Assembly (NCBI RefSeq): GCF_037153985.1
Contig: NZ_JBBAYI010000001.1
Location: 1-64,000 of the forward strand
DNA from: Emticicia sp037153985
Lineage (GTDB): Bacteria; Bacteroidota; Bacteroidia; Cytophagales; Spirosomataceae
Length of the DNA: 64,000 bases
Reading direction: 5' to 3'
In this document: in pieces, positions 26,121 to 36,200 of the stretch
Layout: each line of letters opens with the position of its first letter
How positions within the stretch are numbered: the first letter of the stretch is position 1
The notes under the pieces: model-generated
Seen by the model: the letters and a program-made list of their open reading frames with translations, nothing else
What the model was told of the DNA's origin: nothing
Databases searched by the model: none
Program-made: the position numbers and the translations under genes

Positions 26121-28754
26121 CTATTTTTTAAAGTTCAGGTCATACACAATACCCGCGTAAATAATGCGGCTTATAGGGGCCGAACCATATACCGTAATAG
26201 CATTGGCATTGGTAAGGTTTGTGCCTCCAACTTTAATCGTACTCTTTAGTTTCGGAAGCATATAATTAACTTGTGCATCTAACGTTCCAAATGCTTTTAT
26301 TTCTCCTTCGTCGAACGGCATAAAGTACATATAAGTACTACTCCAACGATAATTAACCGAATAAGAGAATTGTTTCGACACCACACCGTTAAGCCCGATG
26401 TTGAACTTATGTTCAGGGGTATTAAAGCCTGCTATCAGGTCTTTAATATCTGAAATATGTGACCACGTATAATTTCCATAAAGGCTAAGCTGATGATTTA
26501 AACGGTAGTCAAGACTAATAAATGCTCCTTGCGTAGTAACAGGCTTGTCAAAATTAGCCCATGTCTGAATAAATCTTCCACGTGTGCGGTCAGGAGCGGG
26601 TTTAGCCCAGTCGCCGGTTTTTTGCTGATAATTGCCTTCTGGCATTTTTCCATCTTCACGCCCCTGAAAACGTACAATACCTATAAAACCATTATAAAGA
26701 CTCCGGTAATAGCTCAAATCAATCTGTAAGTCTTTGGTTAATAAGCCTTTGTAGCCAATTTCCCAGCTATTCATTTTTTCGGGAGCCAGTTTTTTTACTT
26801 CATAGGGTTGTGTACCTGCCGAGTTAAGCCCTTTAAAGCCATTTTCAACATTGCCTATAAGCAGAATACTGCCGTAGTCGAGGTAAATATATTGGTCTAA
26901 CTGAGCGGGAGCCCTGAAAGCCGTTGCATAATTAGCTCTGAAATTATGCCGCCCAACGGAATAAACTGCTGAAAGCCGTGGAGAAAATTTGGTGTCAAAA
27001 TTTTTGAAAAAATCTATTCTTCCGGCGGCAGCTAGTGTGAGTTTTTCGTTGAGCAGTTTTTGTTGAATCTGTGTATAAACGCCAGATTCCCAGTTTACAA
27101 TACCTGTTCTTTTTTCTGAGCCTAATGGTGAAAAGTTGCCATCAGCTAATAAGGTTCCGTTCGATTTCAGCAGATAAGTGCGATAGGCCCCTCCAACTAC
27201 AATATCTGTACTAGCTAAGCGAAATTCACGTTGTGCCGAGAAGTCGCTATAACGAGCGGTGTTAGCAAAGGCAGCCCCTTTTACGTTAGAGCCATTGACC
27301 GATAAATCGCCTATACCATTGGCTACTTTCTGAGTAATCTGGTTAAAAAGAGAGTTACCACTAGCATTTGGGCTAAGTTGTAAGTTCTGAGTCAGGCTGA
27401 AAGCAAGTCTGGTTGCATCCTGAATAGATTGCCCACCTTGAATAGCTGGAATTGAAAACGCCGATGGAACGCCTCCGTTAATAGCATCGGGTATGTAAAC
27501 GCCTGTTAAGTTTCCACCGCTTGAGCCTGTACCGCGAGCAGCCGCAAAAATCTGATTCCATGCGTTAAAATAATTGGCTGCAATAGTCGGGAATACCCCA
27601 TTTTTAGGGTCGGTCATACGCACATTCTGGAGCGCATTGGCTACCCCACCAACTTCATAGGCTTTGCCGCCATAATCGAACATCGAATAAGCCCTGATGA
27701 ACCAGCGTTTGTTTTTTATCTCGAATTTATGCAAATCGTATTTCATTTCGCGCCATGCAAAGCGGCTGGTACTCTGAAAAATACCATTTCCTAACGACCA
27801 ACGGTATTCATACGACGCTTGTGTTTGTTCATTGATTTTAAAATGTAAAGATGGGTTTATGCGTATACTACCCGCCTGAAACCCTTTGCTACTGGCAAAA
27901 GCATTTCCGGCATTGGCAGCAATAACATCGGCTTCTTTAAAGCCGGGCATATAAATTCTGTAAGGCTGATTATTATTGTATTTAGTATAATTGGGGTCAG
28001 TTATAGTTGAACCTATATCACCAAAGTAATTAAGTTTATTCCACCCGAAAGGCGAGCCATAGGCATTGTTGGAGGCATCAGAGCCCGCCAGTCCACCAGC
28101 CGTTATAGCTTTAATGGCTGCGTCCGACTGACCCAAAAATTCTTGTCCTTGTGTAAGGTTAGCATTTAGTTTAAAGGCAAAACGCTTGGCAAATGTCTGG
28201 GCATATCTCAATTGCCCGTCAATCAATGACCTTGACCCTCCCCGAACTGAAGCTGTGATGCCCTCATATTTGAAAGGGTCTTTCGAGTGTATCAGTATAA
28301 CGCCATTAAAAGCTCCTGAGCCATATAAGGCTGAGTTTGCCCCATAAATTACTTCAATATTATCAATGTCTAAATCGGGTGTTCCCATCCAGTTACCTCC
28401 ATAGAGAGAAGAAGTAGGCGACATGAAATCAACGTAATCGGCAAGTTGAAGAATGCGTTCGGCTTTTGAACTATTAAAACCACGTGTGCTAAGGCTGGTT
28501 ACAAACCAGCTTGACTGGCTTACGTCAATGCTTTTATAACGAGCCAGCGAAGAAATAAGCTCTATACCCGGCGACCGCTGTAATTGTACGGCTGATACTT
28601 TCGTGACAGACACCGGAGCTTTAAAGATATTTTCTTCAATTCTTGAGGCCGACACCACTACCTCGTTCAGTGCTTTGGTGCTATCGGTAGGCAAGTTTTG
28701 CCCCCACACCAGTTGCGTATATAAAAAGGCAATCAGGTAAATTGTTCTTTTCAT
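26121..28754 (-). CDS. TonB-dependent outer-membrane receptor
   Basis: An 877-residue outer-membrane protein. The start is MKRTIYLIAFLYTQLVWGQ (28754), a signal peptide; an in-frame ATG at 28796 would overlap the upstream regulator and is not needed. The plug domain begins at LNEVVVSASRIEENIFKAPV and contains NIEVIYGANSALYGSGAFNGVI. The rest is the 22-strand barrel, ending in an aromatic-rich strand (RIIYAGIVYDLNFKK). There is no carboxypeptidase-like N-terminal domain and no SusD partner, so it is not a polysaccharide-utilisation receptor. The ligand is unknown. A LytTR regulator gene lies 26 bases upstream on the same strand and may control it. Confidence 0.9.
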   Translation of the reverse strand: MKRTIYLIAFLYTQLVWGQNLPTDSTKALNEVVVSASRIEENIFKAPVSVTKVSAVQLQRSPGIELISSLARYKSIDVSQSSWFVTSLSTRGFNSSKAERILQLADYVDFMSPTSSLYGGNWMGTPDLDIDNIEVIYGANSALYGSGAFNGVILIHSKDPFKYEGITASVRGGSRSLIDGQLRYAQTFAKRFAFKLNANLTQGQEFLGQSDAAIKAITAGGLAGSDASNNAYGSPFGWNKLNYFGDIGSTITDPNYTKYNNNQPYRIYMPGFKEADVIAANAGNAFASSKGFQAGSIRINPSLHFKINEQTQASYEYRWSLGNGIFQSTSRFAWREMKYDLHKFEIKNKRWFIRAYSMFDYGGKAYEVGGVANALQNVRMTDPKNGVFPTIAANYFNAWNQIFAAARGTGSSGGNLTGVYIPDAINGGVPSAFSIPAIQGGQSIQDATRLAFSLTQNLQLSPNASGNSLFNQITQKVANGIGDLSVNGSNVKGAAFANTARYSDFSAQREFRLASTDIVVGGAYRTYLLKSNGTLLADGNFSPLGSEKRTGIVNWESGVYTQIQQKLLNEKLTLAAAGRIDFFKNFDTKFSPRLSAVYSVGRHNFRANYATAFRAPAQLDQYIYLDYGSILLIGNVENGFKGLNSAGTQPYEVKKLAPEKMNSWEIGYKGLLTKDLQIDLSYYRSLYNGFIGIVRFQGREDGKMPEGNYQQKTGDWAKPAPDRTRGRFIQTWANFDKPVTTQGAFISLDYRLNHQLSLYGNYTWSHISDIKDLIAGFNTPEHKFNIGLNGVVSKQFSYSVNYRWSSTYMYFMPFDEGEIKAFGTLDAQVNYMLPKLKSTIKVGGTNLTNANAITVYGSAPISRIIYAGIVYDLNFKK

Positions 28755-28780
28755 GATTCTTTGGTTATATATGGTTTTGT

Positions 28781-29530
28781 TTACTCTTCTATCCATTTTC
28801 TGAACTGGGCGGCATTCTCTTGGCTGATACTCACTTCTGCCCTTGATAAATGCATTAATTCTAATGCAATTTTACCTTTGAAAGAAGGCTTAAAACTTTT
28901 GATGGCATCGATACTGACAATGAATTTTCTGTTAGCCCTGAAAAACTGCCGGCCGGGTAGTTCAATTTCCAGTTCACCCAGATTTTTCTCTGTAATGTAT
29001 CGTTCTCCTTGTTTATCAACCAGAAATACCACTCTTGCTTCAGTATAGATAAAAGCTATTTCGTTGGTTTTGATTACATAGTAATTGGTTCCTTTCTTGG
29101 CTATGAGCCTGTCTTTGGCTGGAATATTTTTATAAGGGTTACGATAGTCTTGTGAAGCATCATACTGGTTAAAGTGCTTGCTAAATACCTGATATTTATC
29201 CAGTACTCTTTCAAGTTCTGTTTTTTCGATAGGTCTTCGCAGGTAATCAATCGCATTGAAAGGCATTGCCTGTGACCAATATTTATCATACGACGACATA
29301 AAAACTACCGGAAAAGTAAGAGACATTTCCTGAAACACTTCAAAACTGAGCCCGTCTGAAAGTTCTATTTCAAAAAAACCTAAATCAGCACCGGAATTTG
29401 TCGCCAGCCACGCCAGTGTTTCCTGAATACTCTGGCAGTGTACGAGCGTAGCCATAGGATAACTATCAGCCAGTATTTTGGCTATGAATTGAAAGCTATC
29501 TTCTGTTTTTTCTACAACCAGTATAGTCAT
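28781..29530 (-). CDS. LytTR-family regulator with a degenerate receiver domain
   Basis: A 249-residue DNA-binding protein. Residues 1-115 have the length and pattern of a receiver domain, but the key residues are changed. The N-terminal acidic pair is E7-K8 (ILVVEKTED), the phospho-acceptor position is E54 (GFFEIELSDG), and the lysine of the KP motif is Arg (YLRRPIEKT). The C-terminal LytTR domain (about 145-249) is normal: KGTNYYVIKTNEIAFIYTEA, NLGELEIELPGRQFFRANRK and the F-R-N-R-K core. It probably acts without phosphorylation, perhaps as a constitutive or ligand-responsive regulator of the downstream receptor gene. No LytS-type kinase is adjacent. Confidence 0.85.
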   Translation of the reverse strand: MTILVVEKTEDSFQFIAKILADSYPMATLVHCQSIQETLAWLATNSGADLGFFEIELSDGLSFEVFQEMSLTFPVVFMSSYDKYWSQAMPFNAIDYLRRPIEKTELERVLDKYQVFSKHFNQYDASQDYRNPYKNIPAKDRLIAKKGTNYYVIKTNEIAFIYTEARVVFLVDKQGERYITEKNLGELEIELPGRQFFRANRKFIVSIDAIKSFKPSFKGKIALELMHLSRAEVSISQENAAQFRKWIEE

Positions 29531-29603
29531 ACGGCTATTTCGGGGTTTACATTTCCGTTTTCAGACAGGGTTTCTCGGTGTTGACGAAAAAAAATTTGCG
29601 TGA

Positions 29604-29611
29604 CAAAATTA
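29604..29611 (-). promoter_or_regulatory. -7 element upstream of the LytTR/TonB operon
   Basis: TAATTTTG on the minus strand matches TAnnTTTG, 73 bases before the start codon. The -33 position lacks a clear TTTG. The remaining intergenic bases (29612-29798) are AT-rich with no other clear signal. Confidence 0.4.
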
Positions 29612-29798
29612 CGGAGAACAAATTATATTAATGCTAAACCTCAGATTTGACTGAAAGTTTATGGCTTTGCTAGCAAATATTTTTGTTGTTTCAACGGCAA
29701 ATCCCCAAAAAGTGACCGAAAAAAAAATATCTGAACAAACATTTTTTTTTAGGGACTATCTCTTTTAGTTTCGCTGCCTTTATTAAAAAACAACTTTC

Positions 29799-30593
29799 AT
29801 GCGTTTTACTTTAACATTACTACCACTTAACCACCCCCCTCAACTCATGTGGAACTATCACTACCCTTTGGCCTCGTGGCTCTATAATGTGATAGCAAAA
29901 GCAGATGATACCTACGCTACCTTTCTGCACGAAAAAGGTTATCAGACCAAACAGGGGAAAGTTTTTAAACATTTTACGTTCTCTGATTTGCAGGCAAAAA
30001 TCAAGTTTGATAAAGGTGATTCGGGTTTTCAGATTGTTTCACCAACGGTTCAATGGACAGTATCTTTTTACATTGACCGCGCCGCTGAAAAGTTTATTAT
30101 CGGGCTTTTCCAGAATCAGACTATCCATTTATTTAATCGGGAGTACAACGCTTCTTTTAAAGTAGAACGCGTTGAAATCTTGCCTCAGGCTACTTGTACT
30201 AATACTACTCATTTCAGGGCTACCTCTGCTATGGTTATTGCAGAAAAAATAGATGGGGTTGATAAATACCTTGAGCCTACCAATGAAAACTTCGGGCAAT
30301 TACTTATAACGGGCTTAATAGATAAGTATCTGAGTGTACTGAAAGAAAAAGGTGAAAAAATTAAACCTGATATTATAAGTCAGGAAATCCGTTTTGAGTT
30401 GCTCGATAAGTCAAAAATACGCTCCAGAAAAATCACCATCAAAGAAAACAAAGAAGAAGCTACCGATATTAAGGGGTATCGGGATTTTACTTTTGCCCTT
30501 ACTGGCCCTAAAGAGGTGATAGAGGTAGGTTTATTGGGTGGTTTTGGCAGATATTGTTCAGAAGGTTTCGGCTTTTGTGAGGTAATAGCCTAG
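29799..30593 (+). CDS. cas6: orphan CRISPR-associated endoribonuclease Cas6
   Basis: A 264-residue Cas6, the RAMP-fold RNase that cuts pre-crRNA repeats. The N-terminus shows LASWLYNVIAKADDTYATFLHEKGYQ with H44, the usual catalytic histidine position, followed by FKHFTFSDL. The C-terminus GLLGGFGRYCSEGFGFCEV is the glycine-rich G-loop of RAMP proteins. The full expected length is present. There are no other cas genes and no CRISPR array in the window; neighbours are a TonB receptor operon and an M43 protease. It either serves arrays elsewhere in the genome or is a stranded remnant. It appears intact and not decaying. Confidence 0.88.
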   Translation: MRFTLTLLPLNHPPQLMWNYHYPLASWLYNVIAKADDTYATFLHEKGYQTKQGKVFKHFTFSDLQAKIKFDKGDSGFQIVSPTVQWTVSFYIDRAAEKFIIGLFQNQTIHLFNREYNASFKVERVEILPQATCTNTTHFRATSAMVIAEKIDGVDKYLEPTNENFGQLLITGLIDKYLSVLKEKGEKIKPDIISQEIRFELLDKSKIRSRKITIKENKEEATDIKGYRDFTFALTGPKEVIEVGLLGGFGRYCSEGFGFCEVIA

Positions 30594-30613
30594 TTTTTGT
30601 ATCAATCAGAAAA

Positions 30614-30653
30614 AATAGTGGCAGCATGAAGCAGAATCATTGATGCCACTATT
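30614..30653. terminator. hairpin between convergent cas6 and M43 protease genes
   Basis: AATAGTGGCA (30614-30623) and TGCCACTATT (30644-30653) form a 10-bp stem with a 20-base loop. An A-run precedes it on the plus strand, giving Ts for the minus-strand transcript. Confidence 0.55.
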
Positions 30654-30659
30654 GATATA

Positions 30660-33194
30660 TTATTTCTGGATAGTAATCTTTCGGTTTATGTATTTATCTC
30701 CCAAGCGGATGCGTAGTATATAATTACCTGCTGAATAATGACTCAGGTCAATAGTTTGCTGTGTACTCATCAAAGCGTTTTCCTGAAGAACTTTACCCGT
30801 CATGTCGGTAACAGATACCACAGGTGTATAAATCTGTGGGGTTAATAATTCAAGTGTTAACTGTTGGCTGGCTGGGTTGGGATATACGCTGACGGCCTGA
30901 TTAAGGTTCTCTTCTTTAGCCAGAGGCTCCATAATAGTGATACGGGCAGTTCCGCTGGCCATGCCTGTACCACATATATTTTTTACTTCGCGTAAGCTGT
31001 AAGTAGTAGTTTTTGATGGCTTAACACCAACCTTGAACGGATTAGCACCAGCATTATAAACATTTCCGTCTGACATCGTAAGTGTTACCGGAAAATCACC
31101 TGTAATAGCTACATTTAAAGAGGTACTATCGCCCGATAATATCGTGTTGTCACCGGTAAGGGTAGCAGCAGGCGTAGGACGAATGTTGACCTCTACTTTT
31201 GCACGATTACTTTCACAACCAAAGCCATTGGTTTGTGTTACATAATAGGTAAATGTGCCTTCTTTCTGTGTAGGTGGGGTAATAGTATTATAATAAGTAA
31301 GGTCGTATTCTGCTTCGTACCATTTAAGGTTGGTTCCTCCGGCTTTCAGAACTTGTAAGGCACTGTTTTGGCACAGGTTAATAACTGAACTGATGGCAGG
31401 CGGCGCAGGTGGTGCTATTACGGTTATAGGGCCAATAGCAGCACTAAATAACTGTGATTTACGGGTGATAACTTTAATTTTGTAGCCTGACCCCATTGGT
31501 AAATCGGAGGGAATCTGAGCCGATATATTAAATAAAGAAACCTGTGTTGGCAGGTCGATGTAACTGTTTCCGATTGGGTCAGAAATTTGCATAACTAACT
31601 GGCTGTCAAAAGTTAAGCCTCCTGAAATGCTTATGGAAAACCTGACCGTTTGCCCCTGGCATATAGTGGTAGAGGGTAAGTTACTTAGGCGTATCTGAGG
31701 TTGAGCTACGTTAATAGTTATAGGCTCAGTTTTACTGCCTTCGCCACAAACGTTTCTGAGAGATAGCACCGAAAACATAGTTGTTTCGGTGAGTATTTTG
31801 GTAAATTGAAAAGTGTCTTGTCGGCTATCCTTGATGGCAGTACTATCAGATAAATTAAATGACCACGGTCCGCTCCCTTGCAAACGTAAGGTCAGATTAA
31901 TACTTTCGCCGGCAATCGTATTTAAGGTATTACTTGTAAGCGAAGCACTCGGATAGGCACGAACCGAAAACCCTTCGCTAATAGGGCTGGTAGTTTCGGG
32001 GCGGGTAGCTGTAAGCCGTATGTGATAATTGTCTCCGGCAAGTAATGTTTCGGGTAGTTTCAGGTAAATCCGGTTTCCACGCCTGCTGGCAGTAATTGAT
32101 TGATAATTTTGCCCTGAGGAATCAGATAATTCTACATTTATCTGATTATTGTCTTCAAATACACCATCTAGTCCATACACCACTTGCATTGAATCTCCGG
32201 CGCAGTAGATGTCTTTGCTTAGGCTTTTAATTGTTAAAAAGTTGGTAGAACCCTGAGCGGCAATCTGGTATTCGACCGAGGGAGAAAACCTAACGGCAAA
32301 CGATGCCTGCATTTTCTGGTATTGTTGTGGGGTAAATACATTACCACAACCCTGATAATAAGACATAATATTATCGACGGGTGGGGTGAAGGGTTCACCG
32401 TTGGCATCAACAATAGTTGTAGGGCTGGTATTACTGCATTTAAATGCTGCTTCGATGGGTAATAGCTCAAAAGGGTCGGCAGGTGTATCACATAGCTGGT
32501 CGCCCATTGTTGAGCAATTAGAGCCGACTCCGCGTGTTACTAGTTCTCTTTTAAGCAGATTTGTATTTTTACTATCCTGAAATGTATGTAATAAGCCAAA
32601 ATAATGCCCCAGTTCATGCAGAAAAGTACGGTTTCTGATATTCTGAACATCTTCTGGAGAATGCTCAAAATATGAATAGAAAATACGATTACTACTGGCT
32701 GACGCACTCGGTAAACTTGAATAACCTGCCAACACAGTTAAATCGGCCATGCTTATGTTTCTGGCAAAGTAAATATTAATGGCGTTGTTGACATCATATT
32801 TTTTGCGTAGTTCGGCTTCGTCGGTAATCTTGAACTCAAAATATTTATCGTCTCTGATTGAATAAACCTGATTATCAAGCAGGTATAATTCTACATTAAT
32901 GGGCTGGAGGTACGTATTGGCATGGCTGATAATATCGCGGATTTCTGTTTCGTTCAGAATGGCTGTTTCGGGTGTTGAGGTGCCGGCAATAACATTGACC
33001 CGAACGGCAACTTTATAATTAGTAACCCTTGCCTTATGGTTGGATTGTTGTTGGAGAAAACTCTGGTATTGTGCCAGCAAGGTTTCTCGTTCTTTTTCAC
33101 TTGGTGAAGGCGTACCACAATGCCATTGAGCGAAAAGATTTTCACTCTGCCCTAATGAAAGTAGCAAAAAAATAAATGGCCAGAGGCGTTTCAT
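30660..33194 (-). CDS. secreted M43 metalloprotease with type IX sorting domain
   Basis: An 844-residue exported protease. After a signal peptide (ending ENLFAQ) the pappalysin-like M43 catalytic domain covers about residues 60-310 with the zinc motif HELGHYFGLLH (H193, H197, H203, catalytic E194) and a Met-turn region (VDNIMSYYQGC). About 430 residues of Ig/PKD-like repeats follow, containing LTGDNTILSGDSTSLNV. The C-terminal 75 residues are a type A sorting domain (VYPNPASQQLTLEL, VTDMTGKVLQ, GNYILRIRLGDKYINRKITI). It therefore should pass the inner membrane by Sec and the outer membrane by the type IX system. A role in nutrient protein degradation is likely. Confidence 0.9.
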   Translation of the reverse strand: MKRLWPFIFLLLSLGQSENLFAQWHCGTPSPSEKERETLLAQYQSFLQQQSNHKARVTNYKVAVRVNVIAGTSTPETAILNETEIRDIISHANTYLQPINVELYLLDNQVYSIRDDKYFEFKITDEAELRKKYDVNNAINIYFARNISMADLTVLAGYSSLPSASASSNRIFYSYFEHSPEDVQNIRNRTFLHELGHYFGLLHTFQDSKNTNLLKRELVTRGVGSNCSTMGDQLCDTPADPFELLPIEAAFKCSNTSPTTIVDANGEPFTPPVDNIMSYYQGCGNVFTPQQYQKMQASFAVRFSPSVEYQIAAQGSTNFLTIKSLSKDIYCAGDSMQVVYGLDGVFEDNNQINVELSDSSGQNYQSITASRRGNRIYLKLPETLLAGDNYHIRLTATRPETTSPISEGFSVRAYPSASLTSNTLNTIAGESINLTLRLQGSGPWSFNLSDSTAIKDSRQDTFQFTKILTETTMFSVLSLRNVCGEGSKTEPITINVAQPQIRLSNLPSTTICQGQTVRFSISISGGLTFDSQLVMQISDPIGNSYIDLPTQVSLFNISAQIPSDLPMGSGYKIKVITRKSQLFSAAIGPITVIAPPAPPAISSVINLCQNSALQVLKAGGTNLKWYEAEYDLTYYNTITPPTQKEGTFTYYVTQTNGFGCESNRAKVEVNIRPTPAATLTGDNTILSGDSTSLNVAITGDFPVTLTMSDGNVYNAGANPFKVGVKPSKTTTYSLREVKNICGTGMASGTARITIMEPLAKEENLNQAVSVYPNPASQQLTLELLTPQIYTPVVSVTDMTGKVLQENALMSTQQTIDLSHYSAGNYILRIRLGDKYINRKITIQK

Positions 33195-33244
33195 CTTATA
33201 AATTCACTCTAAGATAGCTAAGGAATATATTTTTGGGAAAACAA

Positions 33245-36200
33245 TCAAGACACGATATTACGATATTTTTGGCGAAATTTAGTGAACTCTTCTTCTAAAA
33301 CGGACATTTTTTCGATGAAATGCGACAAATCGCCTGTTTTTGAAGGTACTTCAATCTCTTTAGTTATTTCATGAATCCGTGTTAACCCAATTGTACCTGA
33401 ATTCCCTTTCAGGGTATGCAACTCGCTCTGAATAGTTTTAACGTTGTCAGGATACGCATTTTTTGTATTCCTGATTTGTTCTTCGGCTTCCTGTTCAAAA
33501 TCTTCAAATACTGTAAGCAGCATTTCTTCACCTACCATCTCTTTTAATTGATTCACAACTTCCATGTCAAACATAGGCATATCGGTCGGCAAACTGAAAT
33601 CAGCTTGAGGGGTAGGCGGTGTTGGTTTATCAGTCTCATTTGACAGAACAACCTGAGTTGCTGTACTTTCAGGCTCTGCCACCACCGAGTGGGTTGGTGT
33701 GGGGGCTTTATGTGGTGCAGGTTCATCGACCCTTACTAACTCATTTACCTTTTGTACCAGAACCGCAGCTCTGATAGGTTTAGGAACGTAGTCGTCCATG
33801 CCTTCGCTTAAGAACCGTTCACGGTCGTGTTGCATCGAATAAGCTGTCATAGCCACTATTTTAGGCAATGAATTGCCATACAATGTGCGCATTCGTTTGG
33901 TGGTTTCGATGCCGTCCATTTCGGGCATCTGAATATCCATAAATATGAGGTCAAAAGTAGGGGTGTTGCCAAAAATCTCTATGGCTTTAGGGCCACTTTC
34001 AGCAGTAACAACTTGGCATCCTGACTTCTGGAGTATCTCTGAGGCTACTTTCCTGTTTACTTGGTTATCATCAACCAATAAAATTTTAGGCGCGTAATTC
34101 TTGAAGAAATTTGTTAGCTGTATTTCCCCATCATTGTTCTCTGAAACACTTGGGCTGATACTGGTTGAACGTACTTCAATCGTAAACCAGAAAGTACTCC
34201 CCAGCCCTTCACCTGAAACAACGCCCATATCGCCTTTCATGAGGCGGCATAATTCTCTCGAAATGGCCAGTCCTAGCCCAGTTCCACCAAAAGATTTTTT
34301 GGTTGAGTTATCAACCTGCTGGAAAGCACCAAATAATAATTTCTGGTCTTCTTCTGAAATGCCAATACCCGAATCCTTAATTTCTCCCTTAAGTACATGA
34401 ATTTTTCCGTTTGATGAAACCTTCGATAACGATACCGTTACGCTACCGTTTTCGGTAAACTTCAAAGCATTTGAAGTAAGGTTTGAGAAAATCTGTAACA
34501 ATCTTGTTTGGTCTGCTATCAGATACGCGGGTACGTCTTCGGCAATATGGTAAGTAAGTTTATTGTTTTTTTCAATGGCCCGTTGGCGGAACAAAGCGAC
34601 GAGTCTTTCAAGAAGTTCTCTGATGTCTAACGGCGCATTATGCAAATCCATTTTGCCTGCCTCAATTTTAGAAAGGTCAAGAATATCATTCAGAATAGCC
34701 AGCAATGTTTCTGACGATTTCTTGATAGTCTGTACATAATCTCTTTGTTCGGGGTTTAGTGGCGTTTCATACATGAGGTCAATCATTCCGATTACCCCAT
34801 TCATCGGAGTCCTGATTTCATGACTCATATTAGCCAGAAACCTCTCTTTTACTTTCAATGACCTTTCGGCTTCTTCTTTGGCAATAATCAGTTCATCGCT
34901 TGCACGTTTTAACTCAGAAATATCCCGAGCAACTCCTTCTACTTCAATCGGAATGCCTTTGGCATCTTTTATCATACGGATATTAAGCATGAATTGCCTT
35001 AACTCGCCGTCTTTTCTTTTAACTACCACCTCAAAATTGGTAATACTACCCGACTTCAACAGGGCTTTTATATTCTTTGAACTATCAATAGCGTTTTCAA
35101 AGAATTTATCAACCTTATTGCCCATTACTTCTTCTACTGTGTAGCCTGTGTGTGTCAGCACAGACGGCGAAATCATGCTGATATTGCCTGCCAAATCAGT
35201 ACGGTAATAAATATCAATAAACGATTCGATGGTATCACGGAATTTCTGTTCACTTTTCTGAAGCGTGATAGTCGAATTCTTTTTCTCGGTTATATTCTGG
35301 GCAATGCCTGAAATCTCTTCAATTTGCCCGCTTGACGAAGATAAAATCGGGTTCAGATAAAACTCATACCAGTCGTCGCCGCCGTCTATTTTTCCCCAGT
35401 GCATCTCAAAATACTGCGGTTTTCCTTTAAAGGCTTCGTTATATTTTTCACGCAATACGGGGCGGTCTTCGGGGGCAATCAATCGCCAGCCAATTTTTTC
35501 TGTACTTGAGTTAATCTGTGGCGGAAAACCAAGATTTTTTTTGATTACTTCTTCGTAGTTCTTATTGAATGAGCTGAGCTGTCTTTTCAGATTAACAGTC
35601 CAGATAACGTGTGAACTGCTATCAAAAACAGCATTCAGGCGCGAGGTCTGCCTCAATAAATCTTCTTCTTTCTGTTTTCTTACCAATGCCGCAGCTACCT
35701 GACCCGAAATAAATTCCAATAGCTCAAGGTCTCTGATATTAAACTTGTTACGGTCGCTATACGACTGTACACCAATAACGCCTGTAATATTGCTACCTAC
35801 TTTTAGTGGCACACAAAGCATTACTTCAGGCAAAGCCGAGCCGTAGAGCGTTAACCTTTCGGTGGCTACCAGTTTTTCAATATCTTCTTTATATAAAAAT
35901 AAGGGCTTGTTTTGCACCATCGAATATTCAATAATGCCATTGCCTAATTTACGTCTGAGAAAGTTTTCGCTTGTTTCGTAATATTCATCCACTACATAAG
36001 GGTAGTAAATGGTGCCTTCTTCCGGCTCAAAAAGTGCTACAAAAAAATTATTGGCCTGAATTTTCTTTTGAAGTTCGTCATGAACCTGCGTTAAAAAATC
36101 TTTTAAGTTAAGGGTATTCAGGTTTAACTGGGCAATAGTATAATAAAGTTGCTGGGCTCTTTCGGCGCGTCGGCGTAAGGTAATATCCCGAAATAAACAA

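Noticed and set aside
28755..28796. Longer start for the TonB-dependent receptor
   Set aside because: It would overlap the LytTR gene and put 14 charged residues before an otherwise normal signal peptide.
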